Assembly (NCBI RefSeq): GCF_027244095.1 | Contig: NC_069658.1 | Location: 423,796,687 to 423,860,686 of the forward strand | Source: Hemicordylus capensis | Lineage: Eukaryota > Chordata > Lepidosauria > Squamata > Cordylidae | DNA length: 64,000 nt | Reading direction: 5' to 3' | Shown: in pieces, positions 1 through 10,150 of the stretch | How positions within the stretch are numbered: the stretch's first letter is position 1 | How the letters are laid out: every line of letters begins with the position of its first letter | Notes under the pieces: model-generated | The model's database searches: none | Seen by the model: only the letters and a program-made list of their open reading frames with translations | What the model was told of the DNA's origin: nothing | Made by a program: the position numbers and the translations under genes

Positions 1-200
1 AAATACCTGATGTGCCTTGTAATCCCCCCCCCCGTGTTATAACCCTGTGGTTTACCAAATCCTTCTTTGTAGATATATGATGTACAACAACCACTTTGTA
101 TATAATTGTGCTTTGGTAACGTACTGTATGCTTTGGTAGATTGTTGCAATTAAAAAAATCTTATCCTATTAAAAAAATAAAAAATCTTGTCCTATCCTAG
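1..200. other. Unclassified AT-rich flank
   Basis: No gene or repeat family is recognised. The stretch has a C run near position 25 and a short A-rich direct repeat around 150-197, where the words cttatcctatt and cttgtcctatcc recur. Confidence 0.4.
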
Positions 201-386
201 AGATGCCAGAGAGGGAACTTGGAACACTCTGCATGGAAGAATGAAGATGCTCTTCCCAGAGCGGCCCCATCCACTAAGGGGAATATCTTACAGTCTTCAC
301 ACACATAGTCTCCCATTCAAATACAAACCAGGGTGGACCCTGCTTAGCAAAGGGGGCAATTAATGCTTGCTACCACAAGATCAGTT
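201..386 (-). repeat. 5S/tRNA composite SINE, 5' part
   Basis: Read on the minus strand it gives the words seen in the complete copy at 18,967-19,262: a ctggtcttgtggtag-like start, a 5S-like gctaagcaggg and atgggagac region, then the ctcttcccagag box. The SINE 3' end (ggcagcttcctatgtt) is absent, so this copy lacks that end. Confidence 0.65.
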
Positions 387-1008
387 AACAAACTGCCAAG
401 CTAGGGCAATTCTTAGGTAGGTGGAACTAGCACACTTTTATTTGTATTTATTTACACTAGGAAAAGTCCTGTGAACAAGCACAAACTGATCAAATAGCTC
501 CCACTTGCTGCCATCCCACCTGCTGTGTCTTGCATATTCTTCCCAGACATGACTGAATTTCTTCATTCAGCAGGCTATTTGCATTGAGGAGGAGGAGGAG
601 GAGGAACGCTGACGAAGGAAGGCCACCTGGCCCCTGTTAATAGAAAGGCAGTGAGGGGGAAGGGGCAGTCTACTGATGGTTAAAATGTCATAATAGCATC
701 CTTTTAAATGATATTTTTATTGACAACCTTAATTGGGGTGTTTTCCCCCAATGTGAAACAATTACAGTACAGTTAAACCACACCAAAACCCTCCCCCCCT
801 TCATCCATCCTATTTCCCTCCCCCCAGTCCTTTTTTTGCTCCAGAGCCCCTTCATATTGCTCACCCCTCCTTCAGCATCCCCAACCCTAGTTGCCTCCCC
901 ACACATTTGCTCATCAGTCATGATGAGATACCAATCTAGTGGGGAAAGCGTATAGAGAAGAGAGAGGGAAAGAAAGAGAAATAAACAAGTGTCACGCTAT
1001 TCTCCACT
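387..1008. other. No gene seen; (GGA)n microsatellite
   Basis: No coding or repeat family is recognised. It holds a short GAG/GGA run at about 582-605 and C-rich runs around 795-830. A purine-rich stretch at 955-985 precedes the next MITE. Confidence 0.4.
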
Positions 1009-1334
1009 CTTGTGACGTTTACACAGACAGGGGAAATCAGTGCAGGATCTCATCCTGCTAGATACTGAAGCTCTTCTCACGATCCATGAGAAGAGCTTCT
1101 ATTGGGCTTGCAGGCAGAGCGGGCTTAACCTGTTCTCCCCATGGATGAGCAGCCGCTCCACCCACACGGAGCCAGTGGCGGCTGCGGGAATTGGGGGCCA
1201 TGCATTCCAGAATGCCTTGCATGAGTGCGCAGGACATCCTGGAGAGACCCCCGAGCCTGGGAGGCTGCTTACAGCCTTTCGGTTGGGGGTCTACTCATGT
1301 GTCGCTGCACACTGCGGCGACACACAAGCAACCA
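1009..1334 (+). mobile_element. Hairpin-rich MITE (family F1), diverged copy
   Basis: It shares blocks with 11,165-11,722: a hairpin with arms either side of cacgatccatgag, gcagagcgggctta, ggagccagtggcggctg, and the gtgtcgctgcacactgcgg block. The F1 terminal motif gaggctattcacacga is not preserved here. The transposase superfamily is unknown, and no coding capacity is present. Confidence 0.5.
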
Positions 1335-1336
1335 AA

Positions 1337-1545
1337 TTTATTTTATTTATTTATTTAATACATTTCTATACCACCCAAAACGCAAGTTCTCTGGGCAGTC
1401 TAAAGAAGGCTCAGGGCGATTTACATTAAAACACCATTAAAATCAGTTAAAAATTAAAACAAAAATTATAAAGCATAAAAACAACAATTAAAAACATCAT
1501 AAAACAACAATTAAATAATCAGAAGAATTTAAAAACAAGTTTTAA
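1337..1545 (-). mobile_element. L2-clade LINE 3' tail
   Basis: On the plus strand it starts with tttatttatttattta, then ctataccaccc and the ctgggcag...ggcgatttaca block. This is the reverse complement of the L2 3' end with a (TAAA)n tail. A-rich 3' UTR-like sequence follows and the copy is strongly 5' truncated. Confidence 0.7.
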
Positions 1546-3715
1546 AAAGCTGAGATGGACCAAGGGACTAGATATGCACTCCGTCTAAGGCAATTTTATA
1601 TGTTCATATGGTTAATTGCCACATACACTACTCTGTGTTCCTCGAAGGAAGGAAATGATACACACATGCTAAGTAAACCTTACCTATCATTATATATGTA
1701 TCCCAAATGGCCTGGCTGTAAAGTAGGTCTTCACAACTTGTGACCCAACAAGCTGAATGGGGGCAATCAGCCGTGCATCGTTGCCTGCCAGCTGCTTGAA
1801 TTTTGCACCTCAGGCTCTGCCTTTTCCTCAGGATACAGCAAAGGTTTTAGCTGCAGTAAAAGTCGGCTTTGTAGTTTCACATTTTCTTTCTGTATAGCCA
1901 ATATTTGTTCTCTGTCATTCTCCTGCAGCCCTGACACTTTCCTTAATAAAATGTGCCATTAGGTTTGCAACAATTGGACTGAAGCGCCGTGTGTTACTGA
2001 GGGGTGTGATAAAAGAAGAATGCGCAAACTCTGCAAAAGCAGTTGTGACTGAAAATGGCTGTTTTAAATATCGCCCCCCCCCCCGCCCCATGTCATCTAT
2101 AAAAGGAGGCAAGTCTCTTTCCATGACACTAGCTGACCAACTCTGAGAGGTATAATAAATCCTCAGGGAAAGGTCTGAAAGGATTCAGCACTTTGTGGTG
2201 TACCTCAGGCAGGGATGGTGATGCTTGGAATGGACCTGAGGCAGGAATAGTGACCACAGCACACTGAAGACAGTATGCTGATTTTCAGAGGTGTTACTTT
2301 GAACACTTAGGTTACCTTAACCAGACTGGGACTGGCATGCTTTAATTCTGTAATAGCATCTGGATTGGGACCCCCATGAACCAAGGCTGTGGGCTGCTAT
2401 TTGCCTCGGAACAACTTCTCATTGGCACTGGCTGAACACAAGTTGTAAACACTGCTTTGTAGCTAATAACAATTAATGTCCCTTGTAATACTAACTTTGG
2501 GAGCATTGGTAGCTAAGAAGGGCGGGGGGCGGCGATACACGAGGGAGTGCAGAGGAGAGAATACACATGTTCCTGACACATTCTTCACAGAAGACTGGGA
2601 ATGTTATGTCTATACTGGGCCAACATAGTGTTAGAGGAGAGATTTACTCCCTGTATCGCATGTCTCTTGGTTAGGTATTTTCACCGGACACCAGTATCAA
2701 AGTTTCAAACAAAGCTTGATTTCATTGCTAGCAAAAGCTTTTGGGGGCGGCCGCCCCCAGTCTGGCAGGCCATCTATCTGTTATACTCTGCCGTAAACAA
2801 CTTTTGCACCTGCGCATTGCATACAAGCCAAAGTGTTACTTTAACCCCAAAGGTTCCTATTTGCTTCCAAGTGCTATATTTCCCACTCACACTTCTCAAG
2901 ACATCTGGCTTGCGGCCTTGGCCTGGTTTCCCCTCCCCATTTAGACATAATTTTAAGCAGTGTCATCATAAAATATCCTCAAGGCGTGGGGGGATCTACC
3001 AACAACTGCAAGCGCCTTTGATAGGGCGTGTATCATAGTTAGCTAAGTGCTGTTCAAAACAATCGTGCTTTTTGGCTGTTGAAGCAAATTGCAAATAATA
3101 TTCCAACAATAGGATAAACCTTCTTTGCTAGCTGGGGCAGAGGACTTGAGGCCTACTCTCTCAAGAACAGCAGGAACAGAGGGTACTTGGGGGAAAGGAG
3201 GAATTGAGGCAACTATTTAAGAGGCAAGGTGTTGGAGAGAGCTCAGGTGCCGTGAAGGAAGACCCTGGCCTAGCAAATACAACTGTCTTTTCTAGCTTGG
3301 TGTGGTGCGGGGGTAGTAAATTATTCAAGCCAGTCTCAAGTGAGTGCAATTCATTAGAATAAATCATCTCTTTGCTTTTGGACCCTCTGGGAAGGACAGG
3401 CCACATTCTCCAACTCTCACCCGCCTGTCATGTGCCGTGTGCCTAACCCAGACACCATTAAATACCGACTTGCCCTCAATGGGACTGAATTTCATGAAGG
3501 GGTGGCCATGTCAGTAATTAAATAGCTGCTGCGCCTGCCGGGATCAGAACACTGGCTGCAGAAAGCGCAGGCCGTTTGTGTATCATGAGGGATACCTGCA
3601 CTGTTTAAAGAGAGGAGGGTGGGTAGGGAGGAGGGGGATTGGTGGGGATCAGAGGTAGCATGGCCAGGTATGTTGGGAGAACCTCTTATTTGCCAACCTC
3701 ATGACCAGAGGTGCA
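1546..3715. other. Unclassified stretch, no gene recognised
   Basis: Open frames of up to about 145 codons (2,601-3,038) lack recognisable domains. No splice-consistent exon could be supported. A C run lies at 2,073-2,086 and GC-rich gggggcggccgccccc at 2,742-2,757 is a perfect palindrome. Otherwise it looks like old single-copy sequence. Confidence 0.35.
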
Positions 3716-3887
3716 CCTAGGTAATTTTGGAGCCTGGACCTAAAGGCCTTTGGAGGCCCCCCCGGCGGCCCCTGCAAATTAAGCATCATCATGCTTGGCT
3801 GGGTGATCACACCACCCAGGACAGACTAAAGAGGATTTGGGAGCCCCTGGACTTCAGCCTTGAAGTCCAGGGGTAAGAGCGCCTCTG
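3716..3887. mobile_element. hAT-like MITE (CAGAGGYGC ends)
   Basis: It starts CAGAGGTGCACCTAGG and ends AGAGCGCCTCTG, giving inverted ends CAGAGGYGC. The flanking octamers ctcatgac and cccacaac agree at 5 of 8 positions, as expected of an eroded 8-bp hAT target duplication. An internal hairpin (ctggacttcagccttgaagtccag) lies near the right end. There is no coding capacity. Confidence 0.55.
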
Positions 3888-4054
3888 CCCACAACCAGTT
3901 TTCACCCTTCTCCCATATGTCCCAACTACCCCACCCTATTTATTGGAGACCTTGTTTTCTGGTACTTCTCTCTGGTGAAATGCCTGTATTTTGCTTTTAG
4001 GAGAGATTTTGAGAAAGACCATTTAAAAAATCTTGTTAGTGTGCATGTGCACTA

Positions 4055-4516
4055 TAGGGATGTACATGGAATCTGTGTTCTGTTCCGAGCTCAGAATGGA
4101 ACGCAAATTGCCGGAACATTCCATCAGAACAACCAGTCAAGAGAATGAGGTCAGAGAATGAGGTTGGAGTGTTCTGAGTGCCATTTTGGTGGGCTGTTTC
4201 CCTTGCTGACTGGTTTTGGCACTGGCTTCCGACCGGCTTGTGATCTCCTTGCTTTTCTTGGTTGGCTTATCATACAAATCAAGTTGATTTGTATGATAAC
4301 AAACCAACCAAAAAGCAAGGAGCTTTTGGCCAGTGCCAAAACCAGTCAGCAAGGGGAAAACAGCCTGCCAAAATGGCGCTCAGAACATCCGGAGCGTTCC
4401 AACTCGGAATGCGGTTGTTCTGTTTCAAGCTTGAAACACTCAACAGTAAATGCTGCTGGCTGTGTTTGAGTTGTAGCTATTCTATAAGCCACAACAAAAC
4501 GTTGCAGTACATCCCA
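4055..4516. mobile_element. Foldback hAT-type MITE (TAGGGATGTRCA ends)
   Basis: It begins TAGGGATGTACATGG and ends GTACATCCCA. Most of its length folds back on itself about a centre near 4,286 (atcatacaaatcaagttgatttgtatgat). Both arms carry the gctgactggttttggcactgg block. The ends match the element at 40,263-40,846. Flanks gtgcacta and gtgcttaa agree at 5 of 8, an eroded hAT TSD. Overlapping open frames on both strands are products of the palindrome. Confidence 0.7.
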
Positions 4517-5239
4517 GTGCTTAACAGTGCTCCTGGCCAGGGCTCCAGTCAGCCTGGATAGGGACCCTGAGGTGCTGGCTGAAGCCCACCCTCCAAAATA
4601 TAGCAATAACCCCAAACCTGAGTTCTTGACCCTGTACAGCACAATGAGAGTGTGGTTTTCTGAGAGGGGAGGAAAAAATATGTCCTTATTCCTTTCCTCC
4701 TTTGTAAAATCTCCCCATATAACTTACTATAAGCTCAATCCAACCTCCCACCCCCCTTTTATTTTAGACGCCCCCCCTCCGCCGCTAAGACTCACAATAT
4801 TCCATAGGTCCTGGAAGCTCACAGGTCCTTCTTGAGCTGTTCTGTGGTTTTTAAAACATTCTTTTTATTTTTATTTACAAACTAATATATTTTTGCATAC
4901 CAAGAGAATCCCCTGAATATATGGAACCACTGCTCTTATTGTTGGGTAGCTACGTTTTTCTTCCAAATGGATACATACACAACCACCCAAGTTGAGAGAG
5001 AAGAAGTGGTACTGACAACAGACATTGCAGTGTATTCCCAACAACTAACAGGAGTGCAACAGGAGCCTAATATTGGTGGGTGGGCAGGTGGGTGGAGCTT
5101 GCAGAGGACATTTTATTTCCTACTGCACAATATAGTGCTTGAAAGGTCAGGATGAGGACCAGCTGGCAGTCCCCCTGGATCCAGGCACTTTATTTCTATA
5201 TATCCCACATGGGGAAGGGAGTTTTTTTAACATCATGAC
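4517..5239. other. No gene recognised
   Basis: Apparently non-repetitive sequence with a T-rich stretch at 4,850-4,895 and C runs at 4,745-4,785. No conserved domain is seen in any frame. Confidence 0.35.
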
Positions 5240-5512
5240 ATGCTGACTTGGCAAAGAGGCACTTTTTAAACATGGTGATTCTCTTTTATTTAGCAAGGGG
5301 AGAGTAACTGGCCCGATCCACCCCCAGCACAGTACCTCCAGTGACTGTTGCTGGTGTCTGTCTTATGTTTCTTTTTAGATTGTGAGCCCTTTGGGGACAG
5401 GGATCCATCTTATTTTTATTTATTATTTCTCTGTGTAAACTGCCCTGAGCCATTTTTGGAAGGGCGGTATAGAAATCGAATGAATAATAATAATAATAAA
5501 TAATGACATGCA
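5240..5512 (+). mobile_element. L2-clade LINE 3' UTR and tail
   Basis: It contains gattgtgagccctttgggg, the gtgtaaactgccctgagcc block, ggaagggcggtatagaaat and an (AAT)n tail. The same about 260-bp terminal module recurs at 15,606-15,862 (minus), 25,540-25,760 (minus), 26,415-26,620 (minus), 35,480-35,742 (plus) and 36,755-37,012 (minus). Only the 3' module is kept each time, as in 5'-truncated L2 insertions or an L2-tailed non-autonomous derivative. Confidence 0.75.
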
Positions 5513-5705
5513 TTGTAAAACCTCAATGCCTATCTGCAGACTGCAGGATATTATTACTCGATTGGGCCAGGTCCCTCCTCTCTCTCTCCCCCTCCATTTC
5601 CCTTTCCCCCAGCAGATACATTCTGAGGCTATTCACACGATGGGGTATACTGGGCTACGGAAGCCCAGCCCAGTCCCCCCCACACACATCATGAGAACTA
5701 CCGGA

Positions 5706-6139
5706 CAGGGGTGTAGCGAGACCCCCAGGGGCCCAGGGACAAAATGTTTGGAGTGGGCCCCCTCTATTGCAAGAGCAAAGTGCACGTGTGCTCCAAGCCA
5801 CGCCCCCTGCGTCTGACATCAGATGCAAGGAGTGGTGCAACAAACAACTTCCCCCGCCGCCGCCCCTGCCCCTGCCCCATTGCTTCTTATCATTGCCCCC
5901 ATGATGGCACGGGCTGGGCCTATCCTCTCCGGGCAGGCGCTGTGGCTGGGTCGGGCCTCTCTTCTCCAGCCAGCTGGCATGCCTTTCTCTCTCTCACTGG
6001 CCGGCCGAACTTTGCGCCTGCACAGTTCTGACTATTGATGTCGCATGCCCATGACGTCACGGGAATGCGACTTCCATAGTCGGAACTGTGCACGGGCAGG
6101 TGTGCAGTTCGGTCGGCTGGCGAGAGAGAGGAGGGCTCT
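5706..6139. mobile_element. hAT-like insertion (CAGGGGTGTAGC end), right edge unclear
   Basis: It begins CAGGGGTGTAGCGAG and continues with ggagtgggcccc, the end signature shared with copies at 8,688, 23,668, 36,195 and 46,145. No matching right end could be located, so the right edge is set where F1 sequence resumes. It contains a large inverted repeat (next entry). Confidence 0.45.
5986..6126. repeat. Inverted repeat with CRE-like palindrome at its tip
   Basis: Left arm ctctcactggccggccgaac...gtcgcatgccc pairs with right arm gggaatgcgac...gttcggtcggctggcgagag. The hairpin centre at 6,052-6,059 is TGACGTCA, a perfect octamer of the CREB/ATF type. The arms are about 65 bp with several mismatches. 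It is probably part of a foldback DNA element; the CRE match may be chance. Confidence 0.65.
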
Positions 6140-6489
6140 GTTAACCCCCTTTTGTATTGTGAATTGCCACACCGCAGCTCAGCGCTGCGGTAACTCATGA
6201 GGAGACCGCCAACCGGGAGGCAACAACAAGCCTCCTGGTGTCGGGGGCATCCTGGGATTTCTGGGGGCTGGGTGGCCCCCGATCCCCACTGCCCCTACCG
6301 GCTCCATGACAGAGGCGGTAATAGTGTGGGCGTCTGATCCAGCTGCTCAGGGCGGTCTAGCCACTCGTGTGTGGCTTGACCTGCTCTCTCCGCCAAACCC
6401 CTCCCGGCTCTACACACTGATTGTGTGTAGAGCCTCTCTGTGTGTTCTGTTGCTGAGATGCCCTCAATCAGAGACTTAATTCCTGGATT

Positions 6490-6508
6490 CACACACACAC
6501 ACACACAC
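6490..6508. repeat. (CA)n microsatellite
   Basis: A short uninterrupted dinucleotide run of about nine repeats. Confidence 0.9.
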
Positions 6509-6639
6509 CGGATGGTAATGAGAACTTTCTATAAATACAGATTACCACTAGTTGGGTAGTAGTGTATCCCACACAAAACAAAATGCAGCAGCACTCCTAT
6601 CTTTGGCATTGTGTGAATCTGGAAGTTCCCTCTCCAACA

Positions 6640-6985
6640 TGTGAATGCAACCCCCTCCATTCTGGAGGAGATGCAAATTAAAGGGCTTCAAAAGCCTCAT
6701 GTGAAAAGCTTCCAGGAAGTTTTTCACATGGGGCTTTTAAAGCCTTTTAGCTTGCATCTCCTCCAGAACAGAGGGGGTGGATTCACATTGGGCCAGATTT
6801 ACCCCAAAGTCCCTGCGAGTTATCAGGGAGCAGTTCACACACAATTCAGGTTCTTAATTGTGCATTAGAGTGTAGTCTGTTATATATCCGGGGTTAAAAA
6901 ATCCACTATTTGCATTGGTGTTTTGCGACAACTTTGAGTTTACAGCAAAGCCTCCCCGTAAACCCGTGGTAAAACCTGCTGTGTG
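6640..6985. mobile_element. MITE family F2, palindromic copy
   Basis: The first about 145 bp form an inverted repeat: a block with gaggagatgcaaat and ttcacatg occurs in both orientations around 6,714. It is followed by about 200 bp shared with 9,335-9,605 and 30,862-31,015 (tttaccccaaagtccctg, gagcacttcacacac, cattagagtgtag). No coding capacity. Superfamily not identified. Confidence 0.6.
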
Positions 6986-7468
6986 TAGAAGTCCCAGGCA
7001 ATAAGATGAATTACTTTACTGTTACTATCTCTACGCCCTCAACATTTTGTAGGTCCTGAAAGCTTACAGGTCCCAGAAATTTAAAAGGACTGCTGAGGGG
7101 TTTCTCCCCACCCCTTCAATTTACAAACGTATATACTTAATAGCATATTCTTCCTCTGTTTGTCCTGCCTCCATTCCCTTCCCCTGTGGTTTCTCTTACG
7201 TCTATTTCTAGATTTTGAGAGGACAGAGACTTGGCCTCTCATCTGCTGCAAAGTGCCATTTATATGGATAGTACATTAATAACAACTGCATACTGAGCCC
7301 TCCCCAAATATGCAGAAAGTATTACCTTATGGGTTTTTGGGTGTGTGTGTGTGTGTCCTGTTTTGCTTCCAAACTGACAGGTACTTGGTGATTCAAGGTT
7401 GTTATCAAAAGGAATAATGCTTAAGGGAAATACACACAAAATGAGTGAATTAAAAAAAAAGATATATA

Positions 7469-7929
7469 TCCTATATAATAAAACCCTAAGGTACCTGCGT
7501 CCGTGTCTCTTGCGGGTGTTCTGGGCATGCGTGGCGCGCACGCCGCTCCGCTGGTGAGGAGGCCGCTCGGATCCCCGGCGGCAGGGCTTAAGAGCCCTCC
7601 GCCAGTGCTACAGCCCCCAAGAGCAGCCGCTCGGATTGGGCCGCGTCCGCGCCGCCGCTGAGGGAGGCCGCACCCACGGCCTCTAAGCAGGGGGCCGCCC
7701 TTGATTCTCGGTGGGGGGGGGCTTAAGAGCCCTCCGCCGCTGCTACAGCCCCCAGCGCAGCCGCTCCTATTAGGCCTGGCCATGTGCTCCTGACCGGCCT
7801 AGGAGCTGCTACGGACGTCCTCTCTCCAGCGAGTCAGAGAGAGGACTGAGCCGGCGCAGGCGCACAGCCAGCTCCCCTGTTCACAACTCTTCTAGCGCCC
7901 GTTAATGTAACGGGCTTAACAGTCACTAG
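7469..7929 (+). mobile_element. Non-autonomous Helitron, both ends present
   Basis: The 5' end TCCTATATAATAAAACCC follows an A, and the 3' end CTAG is followed by T, so the insertion sits between A and T in a TATATA tract as Helitrons require. Eleven bases before CTAG is the terminal hairpin GCCCGTTA-atg-TAACGGGC (7,897-7,915). The interior is GC- and CpG-rich and contains a direct duplication with a period of about 135 bp (gcttaagagccctccgcc at 7,586 and 7,721). At 461 bp it encodes no Rep/helicase. Confidence 0.88.
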
Positions 7930-8082
7930 TATATATATAAAAACTGTTAATTGTCAGTTTTCTATCCCAGTTTACCAGCAAGAAATGTGATAATGGGGGC
8001 AGCTTTCAGACAGAGAGATTTGGTGTGAGAATTGCATCTGTTTTCCTCTATGAAGTATAACTGGAGATTAATAACTTCAGTC
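7930..8082. other. No gene recognised
   Basis: TA-rich Helitron target remnant followed by unclassified sequence. Confidence 0.3.
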
Positions 8083-8284
8083 TAGCTCACTAGCAGAGCA
8101 CATGCTTTGCACGTATGAAGTCCCAGGTTCCATCCCTGGGGTCTCCATTTAATGAATCCCAAGTGACAGCGCTAAGGGGAAAATAAAATTCTGCCAAAGA
8201 TCTTGGAGAGTTCTTGCTAGCTAAAGGAAGCACTGGGCTAAGGTGACAAATGATCCAACTCAATACAGCCTTACTTCTTATGGC
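8083..8284 (+). repeat. tRNA-headed SINE, diverged
   Basis: It starts tctagctcactagcagagca, a tRNA A-box-like segment, followed by caggttccatccctgg, a B-box-like segment. A degraded 3' end (gggctaaggtgacaaatgatccaactcaatac) resembles the ...ctagatggaccaatggtctgactc... end of complete copies. It is a dead SINE, not a tRNA gene, because no acceptor-stem pairing is evident. Confidence 0.6.
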
Positions 8285-8372
8285 AGGGATTCACCAATGT
8301 GGGCCCTCGGATGCTGAAGCCCATTGTGGCTGAGGATGATGGTAGTCACACAACATCAGGGAGAACTCAAGG

Positions 8373-8671
8373 TTAGGAACATAGGAAGCAGACCATCGGT
8401 CAATCTAGCTCAGTGTTGTCTACACAGACTGGCAGTGGCTTCTCCAAGGTTGCAGGCAGGCGTCTCTCTCAGCCCTCTCTTGGGGAGATGCCAGGGAGGG
8501 AACTTGGAACATTCTGCATGCAAGCATGCAGGAGCTCTTCCCAGAGCAGCCCCATCCCCTAAAGTGAATATCTTGCAGTGCTCACACAAGTCTCCCATTC
8601 TATTGCAAACTAGGGCAGAGCCTGCTTAGCAAAGGGGACAATTCATGCCTGCTACCACAAGACCAGCTCTC
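8373..8671 (-). repeat. 5S/tRNA composite SINE, nearly complete
   Basis: On the minus strand it runs agagctggtcttgtggtagc, then the 5S-like gctaagcagg and gggagac boxes, then a tRNA-like region, then the 3' end ggctcagt...cttcctatgttcct. It is colinear with 18,967-19,262. It abuts the hAT element at 8,688. Confidence 0.75.
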
Positions 8672-8687
8672 CTCCCTGCCATAGATT

Positions 8688-8885
8688 CAGGGGCATAGCT
8701 AAAATTGAACAGGGCAGGGGAGGGGGCAAATGACCCTGGTGCCTGAGGGAGGGGGCCCTGCCCGTTGGGCAACAGCTTGCACTCCGCTCTTTCCCTCCCT
8801 CCTCTCTGAAAAAAGAAGGCAGGGCAGCAGGGGTCCATCTTCACCTTTTTGTCCCAGGGCCCACTCCAGCCTTGCTATGCCCCTG
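8688..8885. mobile_element. hAT-like MITE (CAGGGGCATAGC ends)
   Basis: Inverted ends CAGGGGCATAGCTA and GCTATGCCCCTG. The right end reads, in reverse complement, caggggcatagcaaggctgg, the same as copies at 36,195 and 23,668. No clear 8-bp target duplication remains (catagatt against ctaattat). Confidence 0.65.
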
Positions 8886-8945
8886 CTAATTATGCACTGT
8901 GAAGAAGTACTTTGCTGAAGTGACTGTGTAAGGTGCATTGAACAT

Positions 8946-9015
8946 ATGATGTGCACTGCCTTATACTGAGCCAGATTAACCCGCCCAGCACTGGCCACTC
9001 TGACCGGCAGCAGTT
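8946..9015 (-). repeat. SINE 3'-end fragment (5S/tRNA family)
   Basis: The sequence tgccttatactgagccaga...ggccactctgaccggcagcag is a reverse-complement match to the SINE terminal region. Strongly truncated. Confidence 0.5.
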
Positions 9016-9093
9016 CTCCAAGGGATTTGAGGGGAGCCTTTTGCCTTTTTCCAATAAATCTCCAAGGGATTTGAGGGGAGCCTTTTGCCTTTT
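9016..9093. repeat. Exact tandem duplication, 34-bp copies, 44-bp period
   Basis: The block ctccaagggatttgagggga... occurs at 9,016-9,049 and again at 9,060-9,093 with no difference, separated by ccaataaat. Its perfection among diverged repeats implies a recent event or an assembly effect. Confidence 0.85.
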
Positions 9094-9334
9094 CGTATTT
9101 TCTTCCCTCCCTTGAGTGAACTATGTCATACGGCCTCTCTTCTCATTAGTAAAGTTTGCTTAAGCAGACACAATTGGCTGGTCTGTGTTATTCTTCCAAT
9201 TAATTACCTCCAGGGTGTTCATTCTCCCCCTCTTCCTCCCTTTTCTTGTCAAATTGCCTCCAGGGGGAAAACTCTAGCATTTTTATTCCGGCTGTTGGGT
9301 GGCATAGCTGCTCCATGTTTTTCCCAGGCACCCT

Positions 9335-9605
9335 CTGGAAGCTTTTCACACCCGGCTTTTAGTTCACAGCTTCTCCGGAATAGAGGTGTGTTTTCACCAT
9401 ATCGGCCAAATCTACCCCGAGGTCCATGCAAGCTATCAGGGAGCACTCCACACACAATTCGGGTTTTTCATTGTGTGTTAGAGTGTAATCCAATTTCTAT
9501 CCAGAGCAAAAAAATCCACTTTTTGCATTGGTTTTGGGGGGCATCTTCGAACTTGCAGTAAAGCCTCGCAAAAAAACCCATGGTAAAGCCTACTGTCTGG
9601 GAAAG
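9335..9605. mobile_element. MITE family F2 copy
   Basis: It shares cttttcacac-ggctttta, taccccgaggtcc, gagcactccacacacaattc, ttagagtgta, aaatccact-tttgcattgg and cagtaaagcc with 6,700-6,985. No palindromic head is present in this copy. Confidence 0.6.
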
Positions 9606-9854
9606 ATCCTGGGAAGCCAATCAACTTTCCATACCTTACCTATAGTGGGCTCCAGTTCCTATCTGCAGCAGGTGGAAGGAGAGCACAACTAAATGGACAG
9701 CAGAAGAATCAGGGGGGTTGAGGCTGCATAAGGAAGGGTCTGAAGGTTTTTTCTTGCTGGGCACTGAAGTGTTTCCTTGCCATGGGACCTTAAGGATACC
9801 TGAATGACATCTGAGTCAGGAGCCTACAGTCTTTGATGTGCAACTGCTTAGCCT

Positions 9855-10150
9855 GGGTGCTTTCCAAACTAGACCCTACAACGGGGTCAGGACATATCTC
9901 AGAAGTGTCCTTCCACTGCGTCATGACACCGCAGTCCCTACGCGGACAACATTTCCAATGCCCTGTTGCGAATTTAATCGCTGCAATATAGAGCAAGGAT
10001 GCCGAATAATATCCGGTCGTGAAAAACTTGCTGTTTTTTTCAGGTTGTTAGTTGCTGCGAGACTGCTCCCCCTGCTGCTTACATTCCAAATGCGACTTGC
10101 CTGAAGGGAGGCATTTTGCTGCTGGTGAGCAGCTAGCCTGGAAAGCGCCC
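9855..10150. mobile_element. DNA-element MITE with GGGYGCTTTCCA ends
   Basis: The left end GGGTGCTTTCCAAACTAG and right end CTAGCCTGGAAAGCGCCC are inverted repeats. Flanking octamers cttagcct and tgcagcct share the last five bases, compatible with an eroded 8-bp TSD. The 296-bp interior has no coding capacity. Superfamily is inferred only. Confidence 0.6.

Larger units (their letters stand above)
5622..6440 (-). mobile_element. Hairpin-rich MITE (family F1), interrupted
   Basis: The left end ctgaggctattcacacgatgg is the reverse complement of the right end of the 11,165-11,722 copy. After an interruption from about 5,706 to 6,139 the same element continues in reverse orientation: gttgcc...gcagc, aactcatgag, ccgggaggc, and the ggctccatgacagagg region. 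The interruption sits in the ccaccag hairpin of F1. Confidence 0.6.

Noticed and set aside
4137-4469. Overlapping small genes on both strands
   Set aside because: They lie inside a foldback MITE, whose palindrome produces mirrored frames.
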